A DNA stretch of 64,000 nt from Saccharothrix australiensis (GTDB lineage: Bacteria > Actinomycetota > Actinomycetes > Mycobacteriales > Pseudonocardiaceae): positions 5,605,501 to 5,669,500 of the forward strand of contig NZ_RBXO01000001.1 in assembly GCF_003634935.1 (NCBI RefSeq), written 5' to 3'. Position 1 is the first letter of the stretch. Each line of letters begins with the position of its first letter. The translations under genes were made by a program, and so were the position numbers. Shown here piece after piece: positions 50,563-58,870 of the stretch. The notes under the pieces were generated by a model. It had not been told where the DNA came from and did not search any database. It saw only the letters and a list, made by a program, of their open reading frames with translations.

Positions 50563-51984
50563 TCAGCCCTTCACTCCCCTTCGGCCCTCGGCGGCGAACG
50601 CCACGGCCGCGCCCGCCAGGAAGACCGCCTCCGGGTGCGGGACGAACAGCGGGTCGGGGCGGAGCAGCAAGCGGTACTGGTCTTGGCTCAGGAATTGCAC
50701 ACCCGGATCGGACGGCGACAGGAAGGCCGCACCGCAGGCGAGGAGGAACCCGATCGCGCACGCCAGGACGACGAGACTGCGCGCTCGCCACGCCCACACC
50801 ACCAGCGCCGCGACGATCAGTGCCACCAGCAGGTAACCGACCACGTCGACCAGGTCCGGGCCGGCCGGGGCCCTGTCCGTCCAGCCCATCGACCACTCCA
50901 CCGCGCCACCGGCGGTCACCGCGCCGCCCGTGCGGTCCTCGAACGGGTCCTCCCGCAGCAGTTCCGCGCCGAGCACCGCGGTGTACAGGCCCACTCCGAC
51001 CACCAGCAGCGGGAACCAGGTGCCGGGCCGACGCGCGTGCAGGTCGTGGGCGGCCAGCACGAGCGCGGCGGCGACCGCCACGACGGCCGGGAACGGCTGG
51101 TGGCCGAACAGCGCGGCGACCGCGACCAGGGCCGTGGCGGCGGCGAGCCGACCGCTGCGCAGGACCAGCGCCGCCACGGCCAGGACACCGACGCCGACCA
51201 GCGGGCCGTAGGCCCAGAGCGTGCCGAGCGGTCCGACCACCAGCAGGGGCGCCCAGTCCGGCGCCTTCCGGTGCGGGAACAACACCACTGCGGCGGCCAC
51301 CAGCACGAGTTCGGGGTGCGCGGGCGCGCCGACGTCGTCGACCAGGAACCCGACGGCGGACCACCCGTCCCGTGCCGGCTCGGGCATCAGGTACCAGGCG
51401 CAGGTCAGGTACAGCAGCGCCACGACCACCACCGCCGGGCTGCGCGCACGCCACGCCCAGGCGCACAGGCCGAGCGCGACGACCGCCGCCACGAACAGCC
51501 GCACGACCCCGGCCCCTGACCACCCCGCGTCGAACTCCAGGACCAGCGCCGACTCGAAGGCGCGGCCCATCTCCACGCTTTCGATCGTGACGACGCTCTC
51601 CAGCGGCGCGTAGGCGAAGTAGCCACCGTCCTGGAACACGCGGTCGACGCGCGGCGGGCGCCAGTCGTACCGCGTCGCCACGAACACGCCCAGACCCGTT
51701 GCCAGCACCGGGAACCACACACCCGGCCGAACCGCGTGCAGGTCGTGCGCAGCCAGCAACAGGGCCGCCGACAACGCCACAGTCACCGCGAACACCGGCG
51801 AACCGAACCAGGCCGCCACCGCGAACACGACCGCCGCAGCGATCAGACGCGGACTCCGCAACCACCCCGCCACCACAACCAGCACGGCGCTCCCGACAAG
51901 CGACGCGCCCTCCCACAACAGGCCCAACGGCCCCACAACCACCAGCGGCAACCAGACCGGCATCTCCCGCACCCCCAGGCGCAC
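50563..51984 (-). CDS. Membrane protein built of two tandem homologous halves
   Basis: 473 residues with many hydrophobic segments. Residues about 11-236 and 244-465 are clearly duplicated: WLPLVVVGPLGLLWEG / WAPLLVVGPLGTLWAY, then LAAHDLHAVRPGVWFPVL / LAAHDLHARRPGTWFPLL, and later AWAWRARSPAVVVVALLYL / VWAWRARSLVVLACAIGFL. The offset is about 233 residues. I do not recognise the family. GTG start (51984) or ATG at 51963. Neighbours: PadR gene (28 bp, convergent) and the hairpin repeat at 52038. Function unknown; a symmetrical transporter or sensor is possible. Confidence 0.75.
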   Translation of the reverse strand: MRLGVREMPVWLPLVVVGPLGLLWEGASLVGSAVLVVVAGWLRSPRLIAAAVVFAVAAWFGSPVFAVTVALSAALLLAAHDLHAVRPGVWFPVLATGLGVFVATRYDWRPPRVDRVFQDGGYFAYAPLESVVTIESVEMGRAFESALVLEFDAGWSGAGVVRLFVAAVVALGLCAWAWRARSPAVVVVALLYLTCAWYLMPEPARDGWSAVGFLVDDVGAPAHPELVLVAAAVVLFPHRKAPDWAPLLVVGPLGTLWAYGPLVGVGVLAVAALVLRSGRLAAATALVAVAALFGHQPFPAVVAVAAALVLAAHDLHARRPGTWFPLLVVGVGLYTAVLGAELLREDPFEDRTGGAVTAGGAVEWSMGWTDRAPAGPDLVDVVGYLLVALIVAALVVWAWRARSLVVLACAIGFLLACGAAFLSPSDPGVQFLSQDQYRLLLRPDPLFVPHPEAVFLAGAAVAFAAEGRRGVKG

Positions 51985-52037
51985 ACCTTAGAAGACACCC
52001 AACACGCCCCACACCCACCCGCGCCCCACGTCGCACC

Positions 52038-52164
52038 CCGCGAGGCCGCGTCGGTGGTTCGTGGCGCGTTTCTTGTCGATCACGCTTTTCGATCGACAAG
52101 AAACGCCCCGCGAGCCGCCGACTAAAAGGCGGCCGAGCCGCCCGACGGAGTCGGGCCATTCAAC
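52038..52164 (-). repeat. Third, inverted copy of the 16987 hairpin repeat
   Basis: Read on the minus strand it gives GTTGAATGGCC, CGTCGGGCGGCTCGGCCGCC and a perfect 13-bp stem TTTCTTGTCGATC / GATCGACAAGAAA (52069-52081 with 52091-52103, 9-nt loop). It starts 4 bp after the amidohydrolase stop, in the same orientation relative to the gene as copy 1 to eamA. Confidence 0.9.
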
Positions 52165-52168
52165 ACAA

Positions 52169-53815
52169 TCACCCCTCGTACACCGTCCGGCCACCGACGA
52201 CCGTCAACCGCGGCACCACACCGGCCAACTCCTCCGCGGGCAGGGTGGTCGGGTCGCCGTCCAGCACCACCAGGTCCGCCAGGCGACCCACGCCCAACAC
52301 CCCCTTGCGGTGCTCGGCGTGCTCGAAGTACGCGGGCGCGGCGGTCCACAGCCGGATCGCCTGCTCGCGCGTCAGGCGCAGGTCGGCGGGCAGCTCCGCG
52401 AGCGGGTGCGGCGCCGCGCCGACGAACGTCGCCAGCCCGCGCCGCCAGTCCGGGAAGCACACCGGCGCGTCCGAGCTGTCCGCGACCGGCACGCCCGCCG
52501 CCAGGAGCGCGCCGGCGGGGAACGCGCGGTCCCACCGGTCCGCGCCGACGGCCGCGCTGATCGTCGCGCCGCTGTGGGACTTCATCAGCGAGCTGGTGAT
52601 CACGCCGATGCGGTGCTCGGCGAGGCGGCGCGGCGTGTCGGCGTCCAGCAGCGTGCCGTGGATCAGGGCGTGCCTGGCACCCGGCCACGGGTCGCGGCCC
52701 TGCGCCCGGACGATCGCGTCCACGGCCGCGTCGGCTGCGCGGTCGCCGGTCACGTGGACCTGCACCTGGAGCCGGTTGCGGTGCGCCGTCTCGACGAGGT
52801 CGAGCAGCGCGCGGTAGCGCTCTTCGTCGTCCGCGCCCGCCGTGACGAGCGCGCCGTGGCCGCCGCCCGGATAGGGCTGGTGCAGCCAGGCCGTGCCGTG
52901 GCTGGGCACGCCGTCCGCGAACAGCTTCACGCCGCCGACGCGCAGCCAGTCGTCGCCGAGCCCGGTGGCGACGCCGGCGTGGTCGAGCATCGTCGTCAAC
53001 CGCTCCACCGACGTGGACGGCGACGGCCAGTCCCAGTGCAGCAGGGCGTTGACGCGGACGGTGAGCCGGCCCTCCTGGTGCAGCACGGCGTAGTCGCGCA
53101 GCAGCTCCGGCCACACGATCGGGTCGGTGACGCTGGTGATGCCGAGCGCGTTGAGCACCTTCATCCCGGCGACGATCGCGTCCAGCCGCTCCCGCCTGGA
53201 CGGCACGGGCGCGTGCCGGGTCACCAGGATGCCCGCGGACTCCAGCAGCACCCCGGTCGGCTCGCCGTCGGCGTCGCGCACGATCACGCCGCCCACCGGG
53301 TCCGGTGTGTCGCGGTCGACGCCCGCCAGGCGCAGCGCGGCGGTGTTGACCAGCACGGAGTGCCGGGACGCGTGGTGCAGGACGGTGGGCCGCGCGCCGG
53401 TGGCCCCGTCCAGCGCCGCGCGGTGCGGTCCGGGGCCGCCCGCGCGGAACTCGGCGATGTTCGCCTCCCGCCACCCCTCCCCCACCAGCCAGTCGCCGTC
53501 GCGGCGGCGGCGCGCCTCGGCCCGCAGCGCCGCCCGCAGCGCCGCGACCGAGTCGACGCCGGTGAGGTCGGCGTTGCGCCGGGACTGCCCGAACATCGCC
53601 AGGTGCAGGTGGGCGTCGTTGACGCCGGGCAGCACGGCCCGCCCCGCCAGCTCGACCACCCGCGTGCGCGGGCCGACCAGCGCGGAGACCTCGTCGTCGC
53701 CGCCGACGGCGGTGATCCGGTCGCCGGTGACCGCCAGCGCGGACGCGACCGTGAACCGCTCGTCGACCGTCACCACCCGGCCGCCGCGCAGCACCAGGTC
53801 CGCGGTCACCGTCAC
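52169..53815 (-). CDS. YtcJ-like amidohydrolase, last gene of the nine-gene operon
   Basis: 548 residues. Opening VTADLVLRGGRVVTVDERF; metal motif VLPGVNDAHLHLAMFG; later HVTGDRAADAAVDAI (His), and VADSSDAPVCFPDWRRGL (Asp). Residues for a mononuclear/binuclear amidohydrolase are present. Paralogue of the 23998-25632 gene. The GTG start at 53815 overlaps the fusion-enzyme stop by 4 bp, so it is translationally coupled to it. Probably hydrolyses an amide or imide in the operon's pathway; the hairpin repeat downstream likely ends transcription. Confidence 0.88.
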   Translation of the reverse strand: MTVTADLVLRGGRVVTVDERFTVASALAVTGDRITAVGGDDEVSALVGPRTRVVELAGRAVLPGVNDAHLHLAMFGQSRRNADLTGVDSVAALRAALRAEARRRRDGDWLVGEGWREANIAEFRAGGPGPHRAALDGATGARPTVLHHASRHSVLVNTAALRLAGVDRDTPDPVGGVIVRDADGEPTGVLLESAGILVTRHAPVPSRRERLDAIVAGMKVLNALGITSVTDPIVWPELLRDYAVLHQEGRLTVRVNALLHWDWPSPSTSVERLTTMLDHAGVATGLGDDWLRVGGVKLFADGVPSHGTAWLHQPYPGGGHGALVTAGADDEERYRALLDLVETAHRNRLQVQVHVTGDRAADAAVDAIVRAQGRDPWPGARHALIHGTLLDADTPRRLAEHRIGVITSSLMKSHSGATISAAVGADRWDRAFPAGALLAAGVPVADSSDAPVCFPDWRRGLATFVGAAPHPLAELPADLRLTREQAIRLWTAAPAYFEHAEHRKGVLGVGRLADLVVLDGDPTTLPAEELAGVVPRLTVVGGRTVYEG

Positions 53816-56800
53816 CACCCCGCTTCCAGGACGCGGTCCAGCGCCGCGACCAGCTCGTCCGCGTGCGCCCTGGTGAACGTCAGCGGTGGCTTCAGCTTGA
53901 GGATGTTCCAAGCCGGTCCGGTCGGGTACACCAGCACGCCCTCCTCCTTCAGCCGCTCGCAGACGACCAGCGTCTCCGCCGCCGCGGGTTCCTTGGTGCC
54001 CCGGTCGAGGACGAACTCCACGCCGCTGTAGAAGCCCTGCCCGCGCACGTCGCCGATCAGCCCGTGCCGGTCGGCCAGCGCGGCGAGCCCGTCGCGCAGG
54101 TACCGGCCGACGGTGGCCGCGTTGTCCTGCAAGCGCTCCTCCTCCAGCACGCGCAGCAGTTCCAGGCCGACCGCGCAGGCGACGGGGTTGCCGCCGTAGG
54201 TGGAGAAGAACCGGCCGGTGCGGTCGAACGCCGCGGAGATCTCCCTGGTGGTGACGAGGGCCGAGACCGGGAACCCGTTGCCCATCGCCTTGCCCATCGT
54301 CACGAAGTCCGGCACGACGCCCTGGGTCTGGAAGCCCCAGAACGCCTCGCCGAGCCGGCCGAACCCGACCTGCACCTCGTCGGCGATGGTGAACGCGCCG
54401 TGCCGCCGCGCCTCGGCGTGGATCGGCGCGAGGTAGCCGGGCGGCAGCACGACCTGCCCGCCGCCCGCCAGCAGCCCCTCGTACAGGAACGCCGCCGGCG
54501 GCCGGCCCTCGGCCGCGAGCCGGTCGAAGGTGTCGGTGACGTGGCGGGCGTACTTCGCGCCCGCGTGCGGGTCGTCGTAGCCGTACGCGCCGCGGTAGCG
54601 GTCCGGCACCGGCGTCGGGTGCGTGGTGTCCGGCTTGCCGTAGTGCTTGTACCGGGACGGGCTCACGTCCGCGACGGTCGCGGTGTAGCCGTGGTAGGCG
54701 TCGTCGATGATCACCACGTCGTCGCGGCCGGTGACGTAGCGGGCCATGCGCAGCGCGAGGTCGTTGGCCTCGCTGCCGGAGTTGAGGAAGTACACCACGT
54801 CCAGGCCGTCCGGCAGGGTGGCGGTCAGCGCCTCGGCGTACTCGGTCAGCACGTCGTAGACGAACCTGCTGTTGGTGTTGAGCCGCCGCAACTGGCGGCC
54901 GGCCGCCTCGACCAGCCTGGGGTGGCCGTGCCCGAGCAGCGTCACGTTGTTCAGCGCGTCGAGGTAGCCGCGGCCGTGCTCGTCGTAGAACCGGCAGTCC
55001 CTGGCGCGCACCATCGTGATCGGCGCGCTGAAGTACGTCGGGTGGGTGTGCGGCAGGTGCTTCCGCCTGGCCGCCAGGGTGCGCGCGGTCGACGACCGCC
55101 ACGGGGACACGGCGTCCCGCGCGCCGAGCAGCGGGGTCGGGTCGGGCAGCAGCTCCTGCCAGACCGGGGCGTCCGCGGACGGCACCTCGGCGGGCACCGC
55201 GCGCCACGCGCCGACCGGCACGGCCGACACCCGCACCAGCAGGCGCGCGTCCGGGCCGACCACGCCGATCGGCTGCGCCACCCCGACCGCGTCGCCCGGT
55301 GAGACCACTGTGGACAGTCCGGTGTAGAGGGTCCAGAAGCGGACCCCGTCGGCGGGTTCGTGCCGGAGCAGGAGGTTGACGCCCGGCGGGGGCTGCTCGG
55401 CGGTACCCGCCAGCGGCGCGGACACCCGCACGCCCGCTTCGGCGAACAGGTCGAGCCCGCTGGTGACCGCGCCGCCCTCGGCGGTGAACCGCGGCTCGCC
55501 GTACCGGCCGACGACCACCGCCGGGCGCAGCGCGTCGACCACCGCCGGGCGCAGCGCGTCGATCGCCGCCGTCGAGGCGGTGAACACGGCGGCCGGGTCG
55601 CGGGGGTCGACGTCGTCGAAGACCGCGCTGCCCGCCGTGAGGTCGACCGGGACCGGCGTCGCGTCGACCAGCGGCCCGACCGGGTTGCGGGCGAGCCAGT
55701 CGCCGACGGCCACGTGCCGGGCGGGTGCGGGCAGCCCGCAGGCGTGCCGGAAGCGGGCGACGCCGAACTCGGCAGGCGTCCCGGCCAGCACCCGCACCAG
55801 GTCGGCCGCCGCCGGCGAGCGGTGCCGCGGGTCGCCGTGGCCCCGGGCGGCGTCCAGGCGGGCGGCGGTGGCGGCGACGGTGGCCGCCCGGATCGCCAGC
55901 AGCGGGTGCAGCAGCTCCACCTCGGGCCCGGTGAGCGGGCACGCCCGGTGGTAGGCGGCGACGATCGCGGCGGCCACGCGCATCGGCTCGGGCCGGCCGC
56001 GCATGGCGGCGGCGCAGAGGATCGCGAGGTCGGCGACGCGGGCCGCGCGCTGGGCGTCACCGAAGTCGATGACCCCGACCACCCGCCGGCGCGGGCCGGG
56101 CCCGACGAGCAGGTTGAACGCGTTGAGGTCGTGGTGGACCACGCCCTGCGGCAGGTCCGCGAGCGCGGCCAGCGACGGCACGTGGTCGGCCTGGATCCGG
56201 GTGATCGCCGCGCGCAGCGCCGGGTCGGCGACGGCGGGCAGGGCGTCGGCGAGCGCGGTGGCGGCGTGCGGGAACTCCCAGTAGTGAGGCGCGGGCGGTT
56301 CCGGGTGCCGCCACGCGACGGTGGCGGCGGCCAACCGGCCCGCGACCGCGCCGACGTCGGCGAGCAGTTCCGCCGACGGCGCGCCCACCTCGGCCAGGGG
56401 TGTGCCCGGCAACCAGGTGAGCAACCGGGCGACGAGGTCCGGCGCGCCGGGCACGACGACGACGTCGTCCGGGTCCGGCGCGCGACCGCTCTCCGCGCGG
56501 GTGTCCCCCCTGCCACCGCTCCGGGGACGACCGCCTTCCGCACGGCCGTTCCCGGCGCCACCGCTTCCCGCGCGGGCGGCGACCACGCGCGGCACCGGCA
56601 GGTCCGGCGCGTGCTCGGCCAGGTGCCGCAGCAGGGCGTTCTGGAACCGCACCGCGCCCAGGTCCGCCGCCGAGCACACCTTGAACACGTACTCCGCGCC
56701 CGACGCGTCCGCCACCCACAGGTTCCGGTCCGTCTCGCCGGCCAGCGGACGACTGCCCACGACGGACACCCCGAAGCAGGCGTCCAGCACCTCGCGCAGG

Positions 56801-56865
56801 CGGCCGTCGTCGAGCACCGGCACGCCCGCCGTGATCCGCCGGTAGCGCTCGTCGGTGGCCGACAT
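53812..56865 (-). CDS. Three-domain fusion: aminoglycoside-phosphotransferase-like kinase, M23-like domain, class III PLP enzyme
   Basis: 1017 residues. (1) APH-type kinase about 20-330: TDRNLWVADASGAEYVFKV (Lys), catalytic VVHHDLNAFNLLVG, DFGDAQ. (2) A peptidase-M23-like barrel about 440-560 lacking the zinc His residues. (3) Class III aminotransferase fold about 590-1017: TYFSAPITMVRARDCRF, LNNVTLLGHGHP, NSGSEANDLALR, PLP Lys in FVTMGKAMGNGFPVSAL. Such fusions pair a kinase with a phospho-lyase of the AGXT2L/ethanolamine-phosphate group: phosphorylate an amino-alcohol, then eliminate phosphate and ammonia (family inference). The kinase has a Gly/Arg insertion (about 105-130) and an 8-residue duplication (55513-55560). 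Confidence 0.88.
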   Translation of the reverse strand: MSATDERYRRITAGVPVLDDGRLREVLDACFGVSVVGSRPLAGETDRNLWVADASGAEYVFKVCSAADLGAVRFQNALLRHLAEHAPDLPVPRVVAARAGSGGAGNGRAEGGRPRSGGRGDTRAESGRAPDPDDVVVVPGAPDLVARLLTWLPGTPLAEVGAPSAELLADVGAVAGRLAAATVAWRHPEPPAPHYWEFPHAATALADALPAVADPALRAAITRIQADHVPSLAALADLPQGVVHHDLNAFNLLVGPGPRRRVVGVIDFGDAQRAARVADLAILCAAAMRGRPEPMRVAAAIVAAYHRACPLTGPEVELLHPLLAIRAATVAATAARLDAARGHGDPRHRSPAAADLVRVLAGTPAEFGVARFRHACGLPAPARHVAVGDWLARNPVGPLVDATPVPVDLTAGSAVFDDVDPRDPAAVFTASTAAIDALRPAVVDALRPAVVVGRYGEPRFTAEGGAVTSGLDLFAEAGVRVSAPLAGTAEQPPPGVNLLLRHEPADGVRFWTLYTGLSTVVSPGDAVGVAQPIGVVGPDARLLVRVSAVPVGAWRAVPAEVPSADAPVWQELLPDPTPLLGARDAVSPWRSSTARTLAARRKHLPHTHPTYFSAPITMVRARDCRFYDEHGRGYLDALNNVTLLGHGHPRLVEAAGRQLRRLNTNSRFVYDVLTEYAEALTATLPDGLDVVYFLNSGSEANDLALRMARYVTGRDDVVIIDDAYHGYTATVADVSPSRYKHYGKPDTTHPTPVPDRYRGAYGYDDPHAGAKYARHVTDTFDRLAAEGRPPAAFLYEGLLAGGGQVVLPPGYLAPIHAEARRHGAFTIADEVQVGFGRLGEAFWGFQTQGVVPDFVTMGKAMGNGFPVSALVTTREISAAFDRTGRFFSTYGGNPVACAVGLELLRVLEEERLQDNAATVGRYLRDGLAALADRHGLIGDVRGQGFYSGVEFVLDRGTKEPAAAETLVVCERLKEEGVLVYPTGPAWNILKLKPPLTFTRAHADELVAALDRVLEAGW
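55513..55560. repeat. 24-bp in-frame tandem duplication in the fusion gene
   Basis: GACCACCGCCGGGCGCAGCG followed by CGTC occurs twice (55513-55536, 55537-55560), giving DALRPAVV twice between kinase and M23-like domain. Confidence 0.88.
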
Positions 56866-57821
56866 CAGAGCACCACCACCGAGCGCGGCGCCGAGCCCGC
56901 CCGCAGCGCCTCCAGCGCGGCAGGCACGTCGGCCAACCCGATCCGGTCGTTGATCAGGCGTTCCAACCGCAGTTCCCCGGCGCGCCACGACTCGATCACG
57001 CGCGGGAAGTCCCGGCGCACGTCGCCGGAGCCGAACACCGAGCCCACCAGCCGCCGGCCGCTCGCGTACAGCTCGCGGGCGGTGAACGGCACCACCGCGG
57101 CGGCCGGCCCGGCCGGCGGCACGGCGTCGGTCGCGCCCAGCTCCACCGCCGGCTCCCGCTTGGCCGCGACGGGGTCCACCGCCGGCACCGCCGACGCGCC
57201 GGCGGCGCGGGCGGCCTGCACGACCGCCATCCCGACGCCGCCGCACCCGATCACCACCGCGCTGGACCCCGCCGCCGGCGCCGCGGTGTTGCGGACCGCG
57301 CCGACCCCGGTGGCCACCCCGCAGCTCACCAGCGCGCCGATCCCGAACGGCACCCCGTCCGGCAGCGGCACCGGGTTGTGCCGGGTCACCACGATCTCCT
57401 CGGCGAACGCGCCGCACCCCGCCTGCGCCGCCACCGGCGCGCCGTCGACCACGAACCGCGGCCGGCGGTACTCCGGTCGCGCACCATACCCGCACAGCTC
57501 CGGCTGCCCGCGCCGGCACGCCGCGCACCCGCCGCACTGCGGCACCCACGACACCATCACCCGGTCGCCCACCTCGACACCGCCCGCCTCGACACCGCCC
57601 GCCGCCGGCCCGACCGCCGGCACCTCGCCGGCGGCCTCGTGGCCGAGCACGACCGGCGGGGTCAGCCCGAGCCGGCCGGTGGCCGCCGACAGGTCGGAGC
57701 GGCACACCCCGGCGGCCCGCACCCGAGCCCGCACCAGCACGTCCGTCACGTCCACAGTGGACACCTCGTCCCGAACCGCGATCCCGTCCACCCCGTCGCG
57801 CTGCAACACCGCCGCACGCAT
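56865..57821 (-). CDS. Zinc alcohol dehydrogenase, shortened in the nucleotide domain
   Basis: 318 residues, against about 350-370 in the family. Catalytic zinc: GVCRSDLSAATG and GHEAAGEV; structural zinc: CGGCAACRRGQPELC, complete. The Rossmann start VVIGCGGVGMAVVQAARAAGA is good, but after ELGATDAVPP the chain jumps to VPFTARELYASGRRLVGSVFGSGDV: about 40-45 residues normally holding the second half of the NAD domain are missing. It may be inactive or rearranged. ATG 57821; its TGA shares one base with the fusion ATG. Would oxidise the alcohol or the aldehyde released by the phospho-lyase. Confidence 0.82.
   Translation of the reverse strand: MRAAVLQRDGVDGIAVRDEVSTVDVTDVLVRARVRAAGVCRSDLSAATGRLGLTPPVVLGHEAAGEVPAVGPAAGGVEAGGVEVGDRVMVSWVPQCGGCAACRRGQPELCGYGARPEYRRPRFVVDGAPVAAQAGCGAFAEEIVVTRHNPVPLPDGVPFGIGALVSCGVATGVGAVRNTAAPAAGSSAVVIGCGGVGMAVVQAARAAGASAVPAVDPVAAKREPAVELGATDAVPPAGPAAAVVPFTARELYASGRRLVGSVFGSGDVRRDFPRVIESWRAGELRLERLINDRIGLADVPAALEALRAGSAPRSVVVL
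57751..57761. repeat. TCCACWGTGGA palindrome (in the dehydrogenase gene)
   Basis: TCCACAGTGGA, one of five copies in the window; see the finding on this motif. Confidence 0.6.
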
Positions 57822-57835
57822 CAAGCACCCTCCGG

Positions 57836-58870
57836 TCAGCTCGTCTGCCAGGCCGTCCAGGCCCGGACGACCTCGCTGTAGTTGGCGGTCCACCAGTCCG
57901 CGTCGATGAACACCCGGTCCTCGGCGTGGTCCGCGCCGAGCACGTCGATCCGCCGCTGCACGTCGTTCAGCTCGGGCGCGGCACCCGTGTTGGCCGCGCC
58001 CGCGCCGGACAGCTCGGCGAACCGCGCGCCCGGCTCCGGCCGCGAGGCGAACCGGATCAGCTCCTGCGCGAGGTCCTTGTTCCGGCTGCCCTTGGGCACC
58101 ACCAGCACGTCCCACGTCACCGGCACCTTGGTCCGCACGCGCTGCCACTGCGTGCCGCCGGCCTTGAGCGTCGAGTACGCCCGCGCGCTGACCACCAGCG
58201 CCATGTCCGCCTGGTCGTCCACCATCGCCTGCTGCTGCTGACCGTAGGTCTGCGCCAGCGTCAGGTCGTGGCGGACGCGGTCGTAGACCTTCAGCGCCCG
58301 GTCGACGTCCAGCGGGTACAGCCCGTCCGGCGGCACGCCGTCGGCGAGCAGCGCGGCCTCCAACTGGCCGATGGCCGGGTCCTTGGCGTAGATCACGCGC
58401 TTGCCGGGGAACTTCGCCGGGTCGAAGAAGTCGGCGAGCGAGGTCGGCGGGTCCGCGCCGTAGGTGTTGCCGTTGTACATCAGCATGAGCCCGAACAGCG
58501 CCGTCGGCACGCCGCAGTCCGACAGCGTGCCGGGCGGGAAGCTGCCCTCCAGGTCGCCGACGTCGATCTTCTCCAGCAGCGTGCCGCAGTGCTCGCGGGC
58601 CATGAACGCGTCGGTGTCCACGACGTCCCACGTGACCCGGCCCGCGCCCACCATCGCGCGCAGCTTGGCGTTGTCCGAAGGCCCGTCCAGCGTGACCCTG
58701 ACGCCGCTCTGCTTCCGGAACGGTTCCAGGAACGCCTTTTCCTGCCCCTCCTGGTAAGCGCCCTTGCCGTAGGACACGAAGGTCAGCGACCGGACCTCGC
58801 CCCCGCCGCCGCACGACGTCAGCAGCAGGGCGACGAGGGCCGCCCCGATCCAGGGTCGACGCACGTTCAC
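57836..58870 (-). CDS. ABC importer binding lipoprotein 2 (PotD-like)
   Basis: 344 residues; lipobox LLTSC with Cys at 20. Mature fold is polyamine/PotD-like: RSLTFVSYGKGAYQEGQEKAFLEPFRKQSGVRVTLDG, VTWDVVDTDAFMAREHCG, LMYNGNTYG, FPGKRVIYAKDPA. GTG at 58870 overlaps the ATPase stop (GTGA). A paralogue of the 61608-62639 protein, with which it shares the order of motifs and the Cys20 lipidation site. Two receptors for one permease pair suggests two related ligands. Confidence 0.9.
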   Translation of the reverse strand: MNVRRPWIGAALVALLLTSCGGGGEVRSLTFVSYGKGAYQEGQEKAFLEPFRKQSGVRVTLDGPSDNAKLRAMVGAGRVTWDVVDTDAFMAREHCGTLLEKIDVGDLEGSFPPGTLSDCGVPTALFGLMLMYNGNTYGADPPTSLADFFDPAKFPGKRVIYAKDPAIGQLEAALLADGVPPDGLYPLDVDRALKVYDRVRHDLTLAQTYGQQQQAMVDDQADMALVVSARAYSTLKAGGTQWQRVRTKVPVTWDVLVVPKGSRNKDLAQELIRFASRPEPGARFAELSGAGAANTGAAPELNDVQRRIDVLGADHAEDRVFIDADWWTANYSEVVRAWTAWQTS

